Of a stretch of 38,378 nucleotides of DNA, positions 7,922 to 16,290 are shown one piece after another. Below the pieces are notes generated by a model. That model ran no database searches. It saw only the letters and a program-made list of their open reading frames with translations, and was not told the DNA's origin. The first letter of the stretch is position 1. Each line of letters starts with the position of its first letter. This stretch comes from a virus, in IMG/VR virus record IMGVR_UViG_3300034418_006209, positions 1-38,378 of that record; one strand, written 5' to 3'. The translations under genes and the position numbers were made by a program.

Positions 7922-8413
7922 ATGCAGAGAACTGCCATCATCATTTACCTAGCCGCCATCGTAACTGCAAACCTACTGATCCTAGAGTTTGGTCCGAGTG
8001 TTTCGATCATCAACGCCTTTCTGTTGATTGGGCTAGACCTGTCTTTGAGAGACTACCTGCATGACTGCTGGCAGGAGAACCTGAAACGCAACATGGCCCT
8101 GTTGATCTGTGCAGGGTCAGGGTTGACAATCTTGCTGAACCTCGACGCCTTGCAGATCGCTCTAGCCAGTGCCGCAGCCTTTGGGATTTCTGCCCTGCTG
8201 GACTCCTTCGTCTACCACAAATTAAAAGATCACCCGTACCTCGTCCGTTCCAACTCCTCCAACCTGCTGGGATCATTGACCGACTCAATCCTGTTCCCAG
8301 TGCTAGCATTCGGAGGATTCCCCGTTTGGATCATTGCAGGACAGTTTGCAGCAAAACTGCTGGGTGGATTCATCTGGAGTCTGGGAATCAACAAACTCCG
8401 CACAGCAGAATGA
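7922..8413 (+). CDS. VUT-family (YhhQ-like) queuosine-precursor transporter
   Basis: A 163-residue membrane protein of the VUT/YhhQ family, whose bacterial members import 7-deazaguanine precursors such as preQ0. About five to six hydrophobic segments are visible. Family signatures are present: ANLL with FGP near residues 19-29, the INAFLLIGLDLSLRDYLHDCW block (residues about 36-56), AAAFGISALLDSFVYHKLK, RSNSSNLLGSLTDSILFPVLAFGG and the terminal GQFAAKLLGGFIW. A strong AAGGAG ribosome-binding site precedes ATG 7922. The stop overlaps the next ATG (ATGA), so it is coupled to the DpdA-like gene, which would use the imported base. A phage-borne importer is an accessory trait rather than a core phage function. 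Confidence 0.85.
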   Translation: MQRTAIIIYLAAIVTANLLILEFGPSVSIINAFLLIGLDLSLRDYLHDCWQENLKRNMALLICAGSGLTILLNLDALQIALASAAAFGISALLDSFVYHKLKDHPYLVRSNSSNLLGSLTDSILFPVLAFGGFPVWIIAGQFAAKLLGGFIWSLGINKLRTAE

Positions 8414-9156
8414 TTCACTATCACGGGACGAGAATTGCCGCGAGTGATGATCAGGTCACAAGGATTTTGAAGTCCAGACATGCCTGTGTGTCCTATGCGG
8501 ATCTGTCACAGTTGTCAATTGTGCAAGAGGTTTGTCAGTCGTGGATGCTGGACAATGGGGCCTACAGTTTCTGGAACTCTGGCAAGACCACAGACTGGGA
8601 AGACTACTACAAGTTTGTCAGTGATCTGAAGGACCCGTGCTGTGATTTCTGGATCATTCCCGATGTGATTGATGGGACAGAAGATGAGAACAATGAATTG
8701 ATTGAGAACTGTCCGTTGCCTGGAGGGACTCCAGTTTGGCATTTCAACGAATCACTGCAGAAGTTGGAGTGGTTGGCAGAACAATTTGAGAGAGTTTGTA
8801 TTGGGACAACGGCAGGTTTGTCCCCAAATTCAGAGAATTATTGGGTTCGACTGCACCAGGCCCTTGACCGCATCACAGACAAGGACGGGAAGACTGCAAT
8901 CAAACTACATGGATTACGGGCTTTACATCCAGAAATTTTCTGCAAGGTTCCCTTTGCATCCGCAGACTCTACAGCCGTAGGTCGGAACTTGAGTTTGAGC
9001 AGCAACTCCATTTTCAACAACTCCTCAACATTTGACAAATTGAGCATTCATGGCAGAGCAATGGTTTTGATAGATCGGATTGAATCGTTCAATGCTCCGA
9101 GGCATTGGGACCGTAATCACTCCAGTGTCCAGCTTGATTTATTCGGAGCACCCTAA
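8410..9156 (+). CDS. DpdA/TGT-like 7-deazaguanine transglycosylase (probable)
   Basis: A 248-residue protein resembling DpdA, the tRNA-guanine-transglycosylase relative that swaps guanine in DNA for a 7-deazaguanine. Features fitting a TIM-barrel transglycosylase are LDNGAYSFW with a candidate catalytic Asp near residue 48, FWIIPDVIDG with a second Asp near 84, CIGTTAG near 140, and the final HGLRALHP followed by PFASADSTAVGRN, as in the last strands of TGT-fold enzymes. It overlaps the transporter by ATGA and the large terminase by TAATG. No preQ0 synthesis genes (folE, queD, queE, queC) are in the window, so the base must come from host or import. The family call is from pattern memory; a different TIM-barrel enzyme is possible. 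Confidence 0.65.
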   Translation: MIHYHGTRIAASDDQVTRILKSRHACVSYADLSQLSIVQEVCQSWMLDNGAYSFWNSGKTTDWEDYYKFVSDLKDPCCDFWIIPDVIDGTEDENNELIENCPLPGGTPVWHFNESLQKLEWLAEQFERVCIGTTAGLSPNSENYWVRLHQALDRITDKDGKTAIKLHGLRALHPEIFCKVPFASADSTAVGRNLSLSSNSIFNNSSTFDKLSIHGRAMVLIDRIESFNAPRHWDRNHSSVQLDLFGAP

Positions 9157-10532
9157 TGCAACTCAGTGAACTGATCCTGACCTACGAACGGCATCCAGAT
9201 CTCTTTGTCGAGGACCTCTTGGGCGTGACCCCCCAGGACTGGCAGCGGGAGGTGATGTCTGCCGTGGCAAAGGGACAGCGGAGGTGCAGCATCCGCTCTG
9301 GGCATGGAGTCGGAAAATCATCTTGTGCCAGTTGGCTCATGATCTGGTTCCTCCTGACAAGGTATCCGGTAAAGATCGTGGTCACAGCACCAACGGCATC
9401 GCAGTTGTTCGATGCTCTCTTTGCAGAGTGCAAGCGCTGGATCAAGGAACTCCCCACCCCAATCAAATCGTTGCTGGAGATGAAGTCCGACCGGATTGAG
9501 CTGGGTTCTTCTCCGACCGAGGCATTCATCTCAGCCCGAACGAGCAGATCCGAATCCCCAGAATCCCTGGCAGGAGTCCATGCAGATCATGTGTTGCTGG
9601 TGGTCGACGAGGCATCTGGAGTACCGGAGTCGGTCTTTGAGGCAGCCTACGGATCGATGTCTGGGAAGGACGCCACAACAATTTTGCTCGGCAACCCCAC
9701 CCGATCATCAGGGTATTTCTACGAAACGCACACAAGACTGCGGGACAGTTGGTGGACAAAACAGGTCAGTTGCTTGGATTCTCCCCTGGTCTCTCCAGAC
9801 TTCATCCAAGAGATGGAACTGAAGTACGGTGCCCAGAGCAACGCGATGAAAGTGCGAGTATATGGTGAGTTTCCAACTGCCGAGGACGACACCCTGATCT
9901 CTCTGCATGCAGTCGAGCAGGCATCCAAGCGAGTAGTCGAACAACCGGAGGGAACCCCCGTAGTCTGGGGCCTGGATGTCGCACGGTACGGAGATGATGC
10001 GAGTGTCCTCTGCATCCGCCAGGGCAGACACCTCATCGAACTGCACAGCTGGAAGAAACTCTCATTGATGGAACTGTCAGGACGGGTGCTGGATCTCCTG
10101 AACAGTGCAGACGAACCTCCAGAGGAGATCCTGGTGGACAGTATCGGATTGGGGGCAGGAGTGCTGGACCGACTGCGGGAACTCGACATCAGTGCCAGAG
10201 GGGTGAACGTCTCAGAGAGTCCAGCAATGGCAGACCGATATGCCAATCTCCGTGCAGAACTCTGGGACTTGACGAAGCAATGGTTCAGCGAGGAGGTGCA
10301 GATCCCGAATGATGACAGTCTGATTGCAGACCTGACGGCCCCACGATACTCGTTCAATTCATCGGGGAAGATGATCGTGGAATCGAAGGCCGAGACCAAG
10401 AAACGTCTGGGCAGATCGACAGACTTTGCAGATTCGTTGGTGCTGACCTTTGCGAGTACAGCAGCAGGCGCATCTGGGCAATACCGGAGGAAGAAGAGAG
10501 GCCGCAGAAGGAATGTGGGAGGAGTGGTTTGA
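9156..10532 (+). CDS. terL: Terminase large subunit
   Basis: A 458-residue packaging motor with ATPase and nuclease domains. Walker A is SGHGVGKS near residues 48-55, and Walker B with the catalytic Glu is LLVVDEASG near 148-156. The coupling motif region is ILLGNPTR. The RNase H-like nuclease follows, with WGLDVARYGDD near 273, the second acidic site VDSIGLGAGV near 328, and the last Asp in STDFADSLVLTF near 428. A basic tail ends the protein. Start ATG shares its A with the previous stop (TAATG). It cuts concatemers and pumps DNA through the portal encoded at 11662. Confidence 0.95.
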   Translation: MQLSELILTYERHPDLFVEDLLGVTPQDWQREVMSAVAKGQRRCSIRSGHGVGKSSCASWLMIWFLLTRYPVKIVVTAPTASQLFDALFAECKRWIKELPTPIKSLLEMKSDRIELGSSPTEAFISARTSRSESPESLAGVHADHVLLVVDEASGVPESVFEAAYGSMSGKDATTILLGNPTRSSGYFYETHTRLRDSWWTKQVSCLDSPLVSPDFIQEMELKYGAQSNAMKVRVYGEFPTAEDDTLISLHAVEQASKRVVEQPEGTPVVWGLDVARYGDDASVLCIRQGRHLIELHSWKKLSLMELSGRVLDLLNSADEPPEEILVDSIGLGAGVLDRLRELDISARGVNVSESPAMADRYANLRAELWDLTKQWFSEEVQIPNDDSLIADLTAPRYSFNSSGKMIVESKAETKKRLGRSTDFADSLVLTFASTAAGASGQYRRKKRGRRRNVGGVV

Positions 10533-10606
10533 GTTCCAACTTTTTCCAACCAAATTCCAACTAAATCCCCCAGTAATTTATACATATATATATAGGAGCA
10601 ATTGGA
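10533..10606 (+). promoter_or_regulatory. Spacer with three TTCCAAC motifs and A/T-rich promoter-like tract
   Basis: GTTCCAACT, TTCCAACC and TTCCAACT occur within about 30 bases just after the terL stop. They share the core of the iteron-like motif at 6169-6480. An alternating A/T tract (TATACATATATATATA) follows, with TAGGAG before ATG 10607. This could be a regulated promoter for dcd and the structural genes. Confidence 0.4.
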
Positions 10607-11128
10607 ATGGTCCTTTCTGACGAGAAACTGATGGAATTGATCCACTCTGGCTACATCCCTTCAGATGTCCATTTGGGGCCCTGTTCTGTGGATCTGACTC
10701 TTGCCGAGGACTACCTGGTGCCGCACTTGCCGGAAGATCGTCCCTACCTCACAATTACGGAAGACTACCCCCACAAGTTGGCCCCAGTTGAGACCTTTGT
10801 TCTTTACCCACAGAAGTTTGTGTTGGCCTCAACGAATGAACTGATCAAGATTCCAGATCACATGTGCGCAGTCGTGCATGGGAGATCGAGTGTGGGACGT
10901 CTGGGCATCCAGGTACAGAATGCAGGTTTCATTGATGCTGGATTCACCGGACAGATCACCCTCGAGCTGGTGAACCAATCCAATGCTCCAGTGTTGCTGA
11001 AACCCAACATGCGAATCTGCCAACTGGTGATGCACAATCTACATGGACAGTCGAAGAGACCGTACCGAGGGAAGTACCAGGGACAGGTGGGTCCCACTCC
11101 ATCGCGGATCAAGGAGGACGAAGAATAA
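10607..11128 (+). CDS. dcd: dCTP deaminase / dUTPase-superfamily enzyme
   Basis: A 173-residue trimeric nucleotide enzyme of the Dcd/dUTPase superfamily, which deaminates dCTP to dUTP for thymidylate synthesis. The N-terminal GYIPSDVHLGPCSVDLTLAE block and the central signature HGRSSVGRLGIQ...GFIDAGFTGQITLELVN (residues about 90-122) are characteristic. The Glu in TLELVN matches the deaminase catalytic residue, favouring Dcd over a pure dUTPase. A C-terminal QGQVGPTPSR segment fits the substrate-closing tail. AGGAG lies before the ATG. It probably raises the precursor pool during phage replication. Confidence 0.88.
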   Translation: MVLSDEKLMELIHSGYIPSDVHLGPCSVDLTLAEDYLVPHLPEDRPYLTITEDYPHKLAPVETFVLYPQKFVLASTNELIKIPDHMCAVVHGRSSVGRLGIQVQNAGFIDAGFTGQITLELVNQSNAPVLLKPNMRICQLVMHNLHGQSKRPYRGKYQGQVGPTPSRIKEDEE

Positions 11129-11207
11129 CACACATTTAACTTGCATCTCCTGCAAAACCTTGCTGCAGTTTCCGGTAATCTGAGTAATCCGAATTATCTG
11201 GAGACAG

Positions 11208-11483
11208 ATGGCAATTACTTACCGAAACGAACGGTTTGCTGGGTACAACAAGGCCAAGCGAACCCCCTCCCATCCAAAGAAATCCCATGCGGTGCTTGCC
11301 AAGGAAGGAGACACCGTCCGCTTGATCCGCTTTGGACAGCAGGGAGTCCAGGGTGCAGGGTCCAATCCCAAGACTAAGTCGGAGAAGGCCCGTCGAGCAT
11401 CCTACTATGCCCGTCACAACGCCCAGGGCAAACCGACCTCCAAACTCTCTGCAAAATACTGGTCGCACAAAACAAAATGGTGA
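11208..11483 (+). CDS. Small basic phage protein (RFG...YW..K.KW family)
   Basis: A 91-residue basic protein with the pattern RFGQQGVQGAG, NPKT, RRASYYARH and a terminal YWSHKTKW. Similar small proteins occur near terminase and portal genes in many environmental phages; their function is unknown to me. CTGGAGAC precedes the ATG. The next gene starts one base after the stop, suggesting a common operon with the head genes. Confidence 0.7.
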   Translation: MAITYRNERFAGYNKAKRTPSHPKKSHAVLAKEGDTVRLIRFGQQGVQGAGSNPKTKSEKARRASYYARHNAQGKPTSKLSAKYWSHKTKW

Positions 11484-11484
11484 A

Positions 11485-11661
11485 ATGAAACCAGGACTCT
11501 ACGCAAACATCCACGCAAAGAAAAAGAGAATCGCAGCACAGAAAGCTGCAAAGAAGGCAGGCAAAAATGTGAAAGTGGAGAGAATGCGAAAACCTGGATC
11601 TGCAGGCGCACCAACGGCAAAGGCATTCAAACAATCCGCAAAAACGGCAAAGAAGAAATAA
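11485..11661 (+). CDS. Small Lys-rich protein upstream of the portal
   Basis: A 58-residue, strongly basic protein with the recognisable pattern GLYANIHAKKKRI, then MRKPGSAGAPTAKAFKQSAK. Short proteins of this pattern recur directly upstream of portal genes in marine phages. The gene begins one base after the upstream stop and ends immediately before the portal ATG. Function unknown; the charge suggests DNA or capsid binding. Confidence 0.75.
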   Translation: MKPGLYANIHAKKKRIAAQKAAKKAGKNVKVERMRKPGSAGAPTAKAFKQSAKTAKKK

Positions 11662-13770
11662 ATGGCTGAATCCCCCACCCCGATGACTGCAGAAGACCTC
11701 AAAGCCTGGATTGCTGGCACGATCCAAGACTCTGTGGACCACATTGACGATGAGGTCTCACCAGTCCGTGCCTCTGCATTCCGGTACTACCTCGGTGCCC
11801 CGTTCTCTGACAGTGGAGACTCACCTGCAGAAGAAGATGGCAGATCTCAGGTCGTCAGTCGGGAAGTCCATGATGCTGTACACTCGATGCTCCCCTCTTT
11901 GATGCGGGTCTTCTTCAGTCATGACAAATCCTGTGAGTTCATCCCACGAGGACCTGAAGATGTCGCAGGTGCCGCACAAGCCACAGAGTTAGTCAGTTGG
12001 TATTTGGAACAGAGCAATGCCTACAGTGTCTTTGCAGATGCCATCAAAGATTGTCTGATCAAGGGCGAAGGCATCATCAAGGTTTGGCACGAGACGCAGT
12101 ACGACATTCAAACACGAGAACTGCAGGGCTTGGACGAGCTGCAGATCGGTCTGTTTGTGCAGGAAGGATATGAGGTTACGTCAAGCGAAGAGTTGGAAGA
12201 TGCTCCAGGTTTGTATTCGGTCGTGCTGACGAAGCGAACTCCACGGGGCAAGATCCGGCTGGAGTGTCTTCCACCAGAAGAATTTTTGATCAACAGAACA
12301 GCTACCTCCTTGGATGATGCCAAGATCGTCGCGCACCGACAACTGCTGAGAGTCGGAGACCTGGTTGAACTCGGCTACCCCTACGAAACGATCATCGAGT
12401 ACAAAGGATACGAGGATGATTTTAGATCAAACGAAGAATGGAATCTGAGGCACCCGAACTGGCGGGAAGAGGACGACACCGACAGTGACCCTAGCAATCG
12501 ATTAGTCCAGTACGTTGAGAGTTTCGTGCGTGTCGATGCCGACGGAGATGGAGTGCCGGAACTGCGGAGGATCTGCACGATCGGCAACGCTCATGAGATC
12601 ATCATGAACGAACCTGTCGATTCTCACCCTTTCCTCTTGATCCGCAAAGATCCCTTACAGCACACCTGGAGAGGCATGTCTCTCTATGATGAACTCGCAG
12701 ACATCCAACGGATCAAGAGTGCAGTGATGCGGAACATGCTGGACTCTCTGTCTCTGTCCACCAGGCCAAGGATCTCCTATCTGGAATCTGCTGTGGACTG
12801 GGAGGATCTGGCGAATGACGAGGTCGGGGCACTGATTCCAATGCGACAGGCAGGCGCAATCCAGATGCTGGAAATGCCCTTTGTCGGAGCAGCCGCATTC
12901 CCTTTGTTGCAGTATTTGGATCAAGTCAAGGAGACCCGCACAGGGATCTCCAAGGCATCCCAAGGTCTTGATGCCGAGCATCTCCAGTCCACCACGAGCA
13001 TTGCCGTTTCAGCAACACAGAAGGCAGCCCAGGCAAGGTTGGAACTGATCGCCCGAAACATTGCCGAGTCTGGTTTCAAACCGTTGTACAAGAGACTGCT
13101 GCAGCTCACCTTGTTGCACATGGACCAACCGACCGTCATGAGACTGCGAGGTGAATTCGTCCAGGTCGATCCCCAGAGTTTTGCAGACTACGATGTGCTG
13201 ATCACCCTCCCACTGGGACGAGGATCTGAAGAAGAGAGACGCCAAGCACTGCTGGGACTGCTGGAGAAACAGGAGATGCTGATTGCCCAGTACGGACCCA
13301 TGAATCCGATCGTCGGACCAGAACAGTATTACCAGACTTTGCAACGTCTCTTTGCAGATCAAGGACTGGGTGCCGAGGCAGGATCATACCTCCGTCCTCC
13401 ACAGCAGATGCAAGCTCTCTTGCAACAACAAATGCAGCAAGTGATTGCACAACAGAACGAAGAACCAAAACCCTCACCAGAGGAGATGCTGGCTCAGGCA
13501 GAGATCCAGAGGAAACAGCTCGAGGTTGCCCAACGTGCCGAGGAGATGAAACGAGAGGACGACAGGAAGAGGGACGAGATGGAAGCAGAACTCTTCCTCA
13601 AATTGAAGGAACTCTCCTTCAAGTACCAGCAACCGATTGATGCCTCCCCACTGCTGGATGCCCTGACCCGAAACCGTGAGCTGGAACGAGTGGACCAGGT
13701 GAGACAACAGCAGTTGTACGAACAGCAGTTCCAGGCACCTCAACCCCCACCAGGACAGATGCCCGCATGA
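11662..13770 (+). CDS. Portal (head-tail connector) protein
   Basis: A 702-residue portal of the type found in HMO-2011-like and other marine podoviruses. It forms the dodecameric DNA channel at the head vertex. Characteristic parts are an N-terminal helical region with RSQVVSREVHDAVHSMLPSLMRVFF (split here: residues about 57-82), a wing with a DADGDGVPE calcium-loop-like turn near residue 294, the stretch GMSLYDELADIQRIKSAVMR near 335, and the barrel helices YLDQVKETRTGISKASQGLD near 420. A Gln- and Glu-rich coiled coil forms the C-terminal 120 residues. The start abuts the previous stop and the end overlaps the next ATG (ATGA). Confidence 0.9.
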   Translation: MAESPTPMTAEDLKAWIAGTIQDSVDHIDDEVSPVRASAFRYYLGAPFSDSGDSPAEEDGRSQVVSREVHDAVHSMLPSLMRVFFSHDKSCEFIPRGPEDVAGAAQATELVSWYLEQSNAYSVFADAIKDCLIKGEGIIKVWHETQYDIQTRELQGLDELQIGLFVQEGYEVTSSEELEDAPGLYSVVLTKRTPRGKIRLECLPPEEFLINRTATSLDDAKIVAHRQLLRVGDLVELGYPYETIIEYKGYEDDFRSNEEWNLRHPNWREEDDTDSDPSNRLVQYVESFVRVDADGDGVPELRRICTIGNAHEIIMNEPVDSHPFLLIRKDPLQHTWRGMSLYDELADIQRIKSAVMRNMLDSLSLSTRPRISYLESAVDWEDLANDEVGALIPMRQAGAIQMLEMPFVGAAAFPLLQYLDQVKETRTGISKASQGLDAEHLQSTTSIAVSATQKAAQARLELIARNIAESGFKPLYKRLLQLTLLHMDQPTVMRLRGEFVQVDPQSFADYDVLITLPLGRGSEEERRQALLGLLEKQEMLIAQYGPMNPIVGPEQYYQTLQRLFADQGLGAEAGSYLRPPQQMQALLQQQMQQVIAQQNEEPKPSPEEMLAQAEIQRKQLEVAQRAEEMKREDDRKRDEMEAELFLKLKELSFKYQQPIDASPLLDALTRNRELERVDQVRQQQLYEQQFQAPQPPPGQMPA

Positions 13771-15902
13771 GACCTCAGAGGTACGGATCTAGACGAAGAG
13801 CAGTACAACAACAACCAGGTCTGCTGGATGACTGGGAACTGCTGGACTATCTGGGTCTAGTTGCTCCCATGATGCCAACTGCCTTGCTTGGAGATCCTTT
13901 CAGTCCAATAGAAGCAATGGCAGGAGAAGACTCTGACATCAAACGATATCAACAGAATTATTTTGATATTACTCAAGGCAATCCTGCTCGGTACAAAGAC
14001 TTGCCTATCTTTAATCCTGCAGATTATCCAGGGAAGACTATTGCTCCAATCAAGGCAGATTTGACGACTGGAGGGAAGACTTACACAGGGATTGACTCAT
14101 CTAAGATTGACGATCCTGTCCCGATGATGGGTGGCCCTGAGTATGTGGTTGAACCTGGCAGAGAGTCTTTACTATTCCCTGAAGAGGCAATTGCAAACAG
14201 TAAAAGCAACACAACCTCTATGTGGGCATCAAGTCCTAAAAAAGCATTGTTAGGAGGGCAAAGTAAATTACCTCCAACAAAAGGAGGTGCTGACTTTGTG
14301 ACTGTTCATGCACTTAGTCAGGATGCTCATAAATCTAATCAATCATTGATGGACAGCACATTACGGACTGTTGGTGCATATGTCCGAGATGGACGGATTA
14401 GTCCTAATGATATTGTAGAATTGAACAAATTGATCCGAGTCCAAGTGCCAGACTTCCCTGGGTTAGAAGACCCCAGTTCATATGAAAAAACGGGACAGAT
14501 GACCTTTGACCAACGTGCAAAAATTTTGAACATTTTGGCAAAACCAGGTGCTGAGAAATACAACGTTCCGCCAATTTCAAAAATTTTAAATGAAACTCGA
14601 AGTGCGGAATTTCATGGAACTAGAAAGAATCAACCGATGCTTGTCTTGAAACCACATCGAGACGCACAAGGCAACTTGATTCCTTTACGATTAGGTCGAG
14701 ACACAGAGGCACTGCACAACTCTTACGGTAAGGGGTTCGCAGGCGAGGTCGTTGGACGATTTGCAGCACCCGTTGCTCCAGATGCCTTGTATCCAGATTT
14801 TTATCGAGAAAAACGATCTGCAGGTAAACTAGACAAAAATATTGATTGGGAATTGGCCGACAGGTCTCAACCTGTTCAGACGATCAATCAAGAAGTGATC
14901 AGTAGAACAAGAGCAACACCTTATCAATATATACGCTCACCACGACAAGCAGAGTTGGCAATTGAGGCAGGTCTAGGAAAATTCCGAGATTCAAAGGCCA
15001 AGGTAGATGATGGAGGAGTTTCTCCTGCAGATTTTTCTCGCCAGTTGCGATCTTCTCCAGCATCTGCGGCACTAACACAATATTCAGAGAAGGATCTGAA
15101 TAAAAAAATAAAATCTGGGGAGATGGAACTTTTCCAATTAGGCAAGGATTCTAAAATTGGATTCGGTCTGCAGTATGGTCAAAGTTATTTAAATGATTAC
15201 GGTTTTGATTCTCCGGTTTTGTCTTCTGACGATGTGCGGATTGTTTCTGTGTTCAACAACGAACCTGGGGCAAGTGGGGTAGGAGGACCAGGCACAATGT
15301 TAAAGGCGTTGTCAAAAGGTGGGAATGTCCTTGATGCCTATGCAGTCCCAACACCAGAGAACCCGTCAGGGTTCCTTCCTAAAGTTTATGAAAAGTTTGG
15401 ATTTTCTGAAGTTGGCAGAATCCCATTTAGTCGAGAATTTTTCATTGAGGACATGGAGAAAGCTGGAAAAAATGGGAAACAAGCGTATAATGATTTAGTA
15501 GAATTTTGGTTAAGCACTGGCTGGAATCCCACAATGGGAGAACCAGACATTGTGATCATGAAATATACTGGAGATCCAGATGTTAGATCAAACCCAGTCC
15601 GAGAATTTTTTGAACAGGGTCGTCTCGGTGTTAGGTCTGGAAGAACAAGGATCAACACCGCAGCAGTGGCGAGTGTTGGTGGACGAGTTGGAGGATTTGC
15701 TGGAGACACGGTCACCGGATCAAATATCCGACCAGATGATCCAAGGATCATGGAAGGTCGCAACCCACCTGCATCCCGTGGACGGTTCCCTGCGTTATTA
15801 GATGAGATCATTAACCTCTCCAATCAAGATGTTTACAATCTTGGCCTAGATAAGTACGACGTTAAAGCCCTTAGAAACAAATTAACTTCCTTGCTTTTTT
15901 AA
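13767..15902 (+). CDS. Large unknown protein between portal and scaffold, GNAT-like C-terminal region
   Basis: I do not recognise this 711-residue protein as a whole. The N-terminal 150 residues are loose and Pro/Asp-rich; the middle holds several charged helical blocks. A C-terminal segment (about residues 500-560) reads GVGGPGTMLKALSKGG, VLDAYAV and GFLPKVYEKFGFSEVGRIPF. That resembles the end of GNAT acetyltransferase-like domains seen in phage and toxin proteins, where a GFxxV block follows a glycine-rich cofactor loop. Base composition is visibly more A/T-rich than in portal and scaffold, suggesting a separate origin. It overlaps the portal stop by ATGA, so it is made with head proteins and could be packaged and ejected. 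Function is unproven. Confidence 0.7.
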   Translation: MRPQRYGSRRRAVQQQPGLLDDWELLDYLGLVAPMMPTALLGDPFSPIEAMAGEDSDIKRYQQNYFDITQGNPARYKDLPIFNPADYPGKTIAPIKADLTTGGKTYTGIDSSKIDDPVPMMGGPEYVVEPGRESLLFPEEAIANSKSNTTSMWASSPKKALLGGQSKLPPTKGGADFVTVHALSQDAHKSNQSLMDSTLRTVGAYVRDGRISPNDIVELNKLIRVQVPDFPGLEDPSSYEKTGQMTFDQRAKILNILAKPGAEKYNVPPISKILNETRSAEFHGTRKNQPMLVLKPHRDAQGNLIPLRLGRDTEALHNSYGKGFAGEVVGRFAAPVAPDALYPDFYREKRSAGKLDKNIDWELADRSQPVQTINQEVISRTRATPYQYIRSPRQAELAIEAGLGKFRDSKAKVDDGGVSPADFSRQLRSSPASAALTQYSEKDLNKKIKSGEMELFQLGKDSKIGFGLQYGQSYLNDYGFDSPVLSSDDVRIVSVFNNEPGASGVGGPGTMLKALSKGGNVLDAYAVPTPENPSGFLPKVYEKFGFSEVGRIPFSREFFIEDMEKAGKNGKQAYNDLVEFWLSTGWNPTMGEPDIVIMKYTGDPDVRSNPVREFFEQGRLGVRSGRTRINTAAVASVGGRVGGFAGDTVTGSNIRPDDPRIMEGRNPPASRGRFPALLDEIINLSNQDVYNLGLDKYDVKALRNKLTSLLF

Positions 15903-15944
15903 CTAAAAAGGCAGGGATTTTTGCGTTCAAAATTTAAGGAACCC

Positions 15945-16046
15945 ATGCCCAACCCGATGAAATTCAAACCCTGTCCCACCTGCCCAGCACCAAAGGTCTG
16001 TGCAAAACTCGGCAGGTGTATCAAACAACAGAAAGGCAGAAGATGA
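15945..16046 (+). CDS. 33-residue Cys-rich protein
   Basis: A tiny gene with AAGGA before its ATG. The protein holds CPTC, then C and C in KVCAKLGRC, a likely zinc-binding mini-domain, and a basic tail. Short CPxCP...C...C proteins occur at this place in several marine phage head operons. Its stop overlaps the next ATG (ATGA), which supports translation. Confidence 0.65.
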   Translation: MPNPMKFKPCPTCPAPKVCAKLGRCIKQQKGRR

Positions 16047-16285
16047 GTGACCCTACAATACGCATAGGTGATGCTGCCAAGAAAATCCTGCAGGAAGATG
16101 CCGTGAGGCAAGCATTTGACGATCTCAAGTCTGGCCTAGTCCAGCAATGGATTTCCGGTAAGACTGCAGAAGATCGAGAGCACTGCTGGTATGCGTATCA
16201 TGCCGCAACCAACCTGCAGAACGAACTGAACGCCCAGGTCCAGCGGAGTATCCGCAGGAAGAAACAAACCAAAACAGAGGAGTGA
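16043..16285 (+). CDS. Small helical head-operon protein
   Basis: An 80-residue protein, mostly amphipathic helix, with the pattern AAKKIL, QAFDDLKSGLVQQWI and a basic C-terminus RRKKQTKTEE. The pattern is familiar from short genes just ahead of scaffold genes in podoviruses, with no known function. Start overlaps the upstream stop (ATGA) and the scaffold gene begins six bases after its end. Confidence 0.7.
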   Translation: MSDPTIRIGDAAKKILQEDAVRQAFDDLKSGLVQQWISGKTAEDREHCWYAYHAATNLQNELNAQVQRSIRRKKQTKTEE

Positions 16286-16290
16286 TTTAG

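Noticed and set aside
9719-10645. Long open frame on the minus strand (308 codons)
   Set aside because: It is the antisense shadow of terL, with Ser/Arg-rich low-complexity composition and no ribosome-binding site.
15896-15925. Intrinsic terminator after the large unknown gene
   Set aside because: The A/T inverted repeat around TTTTTTAACTAAAAA has no G/C stem, and the following small genes are probably co-transcribed.
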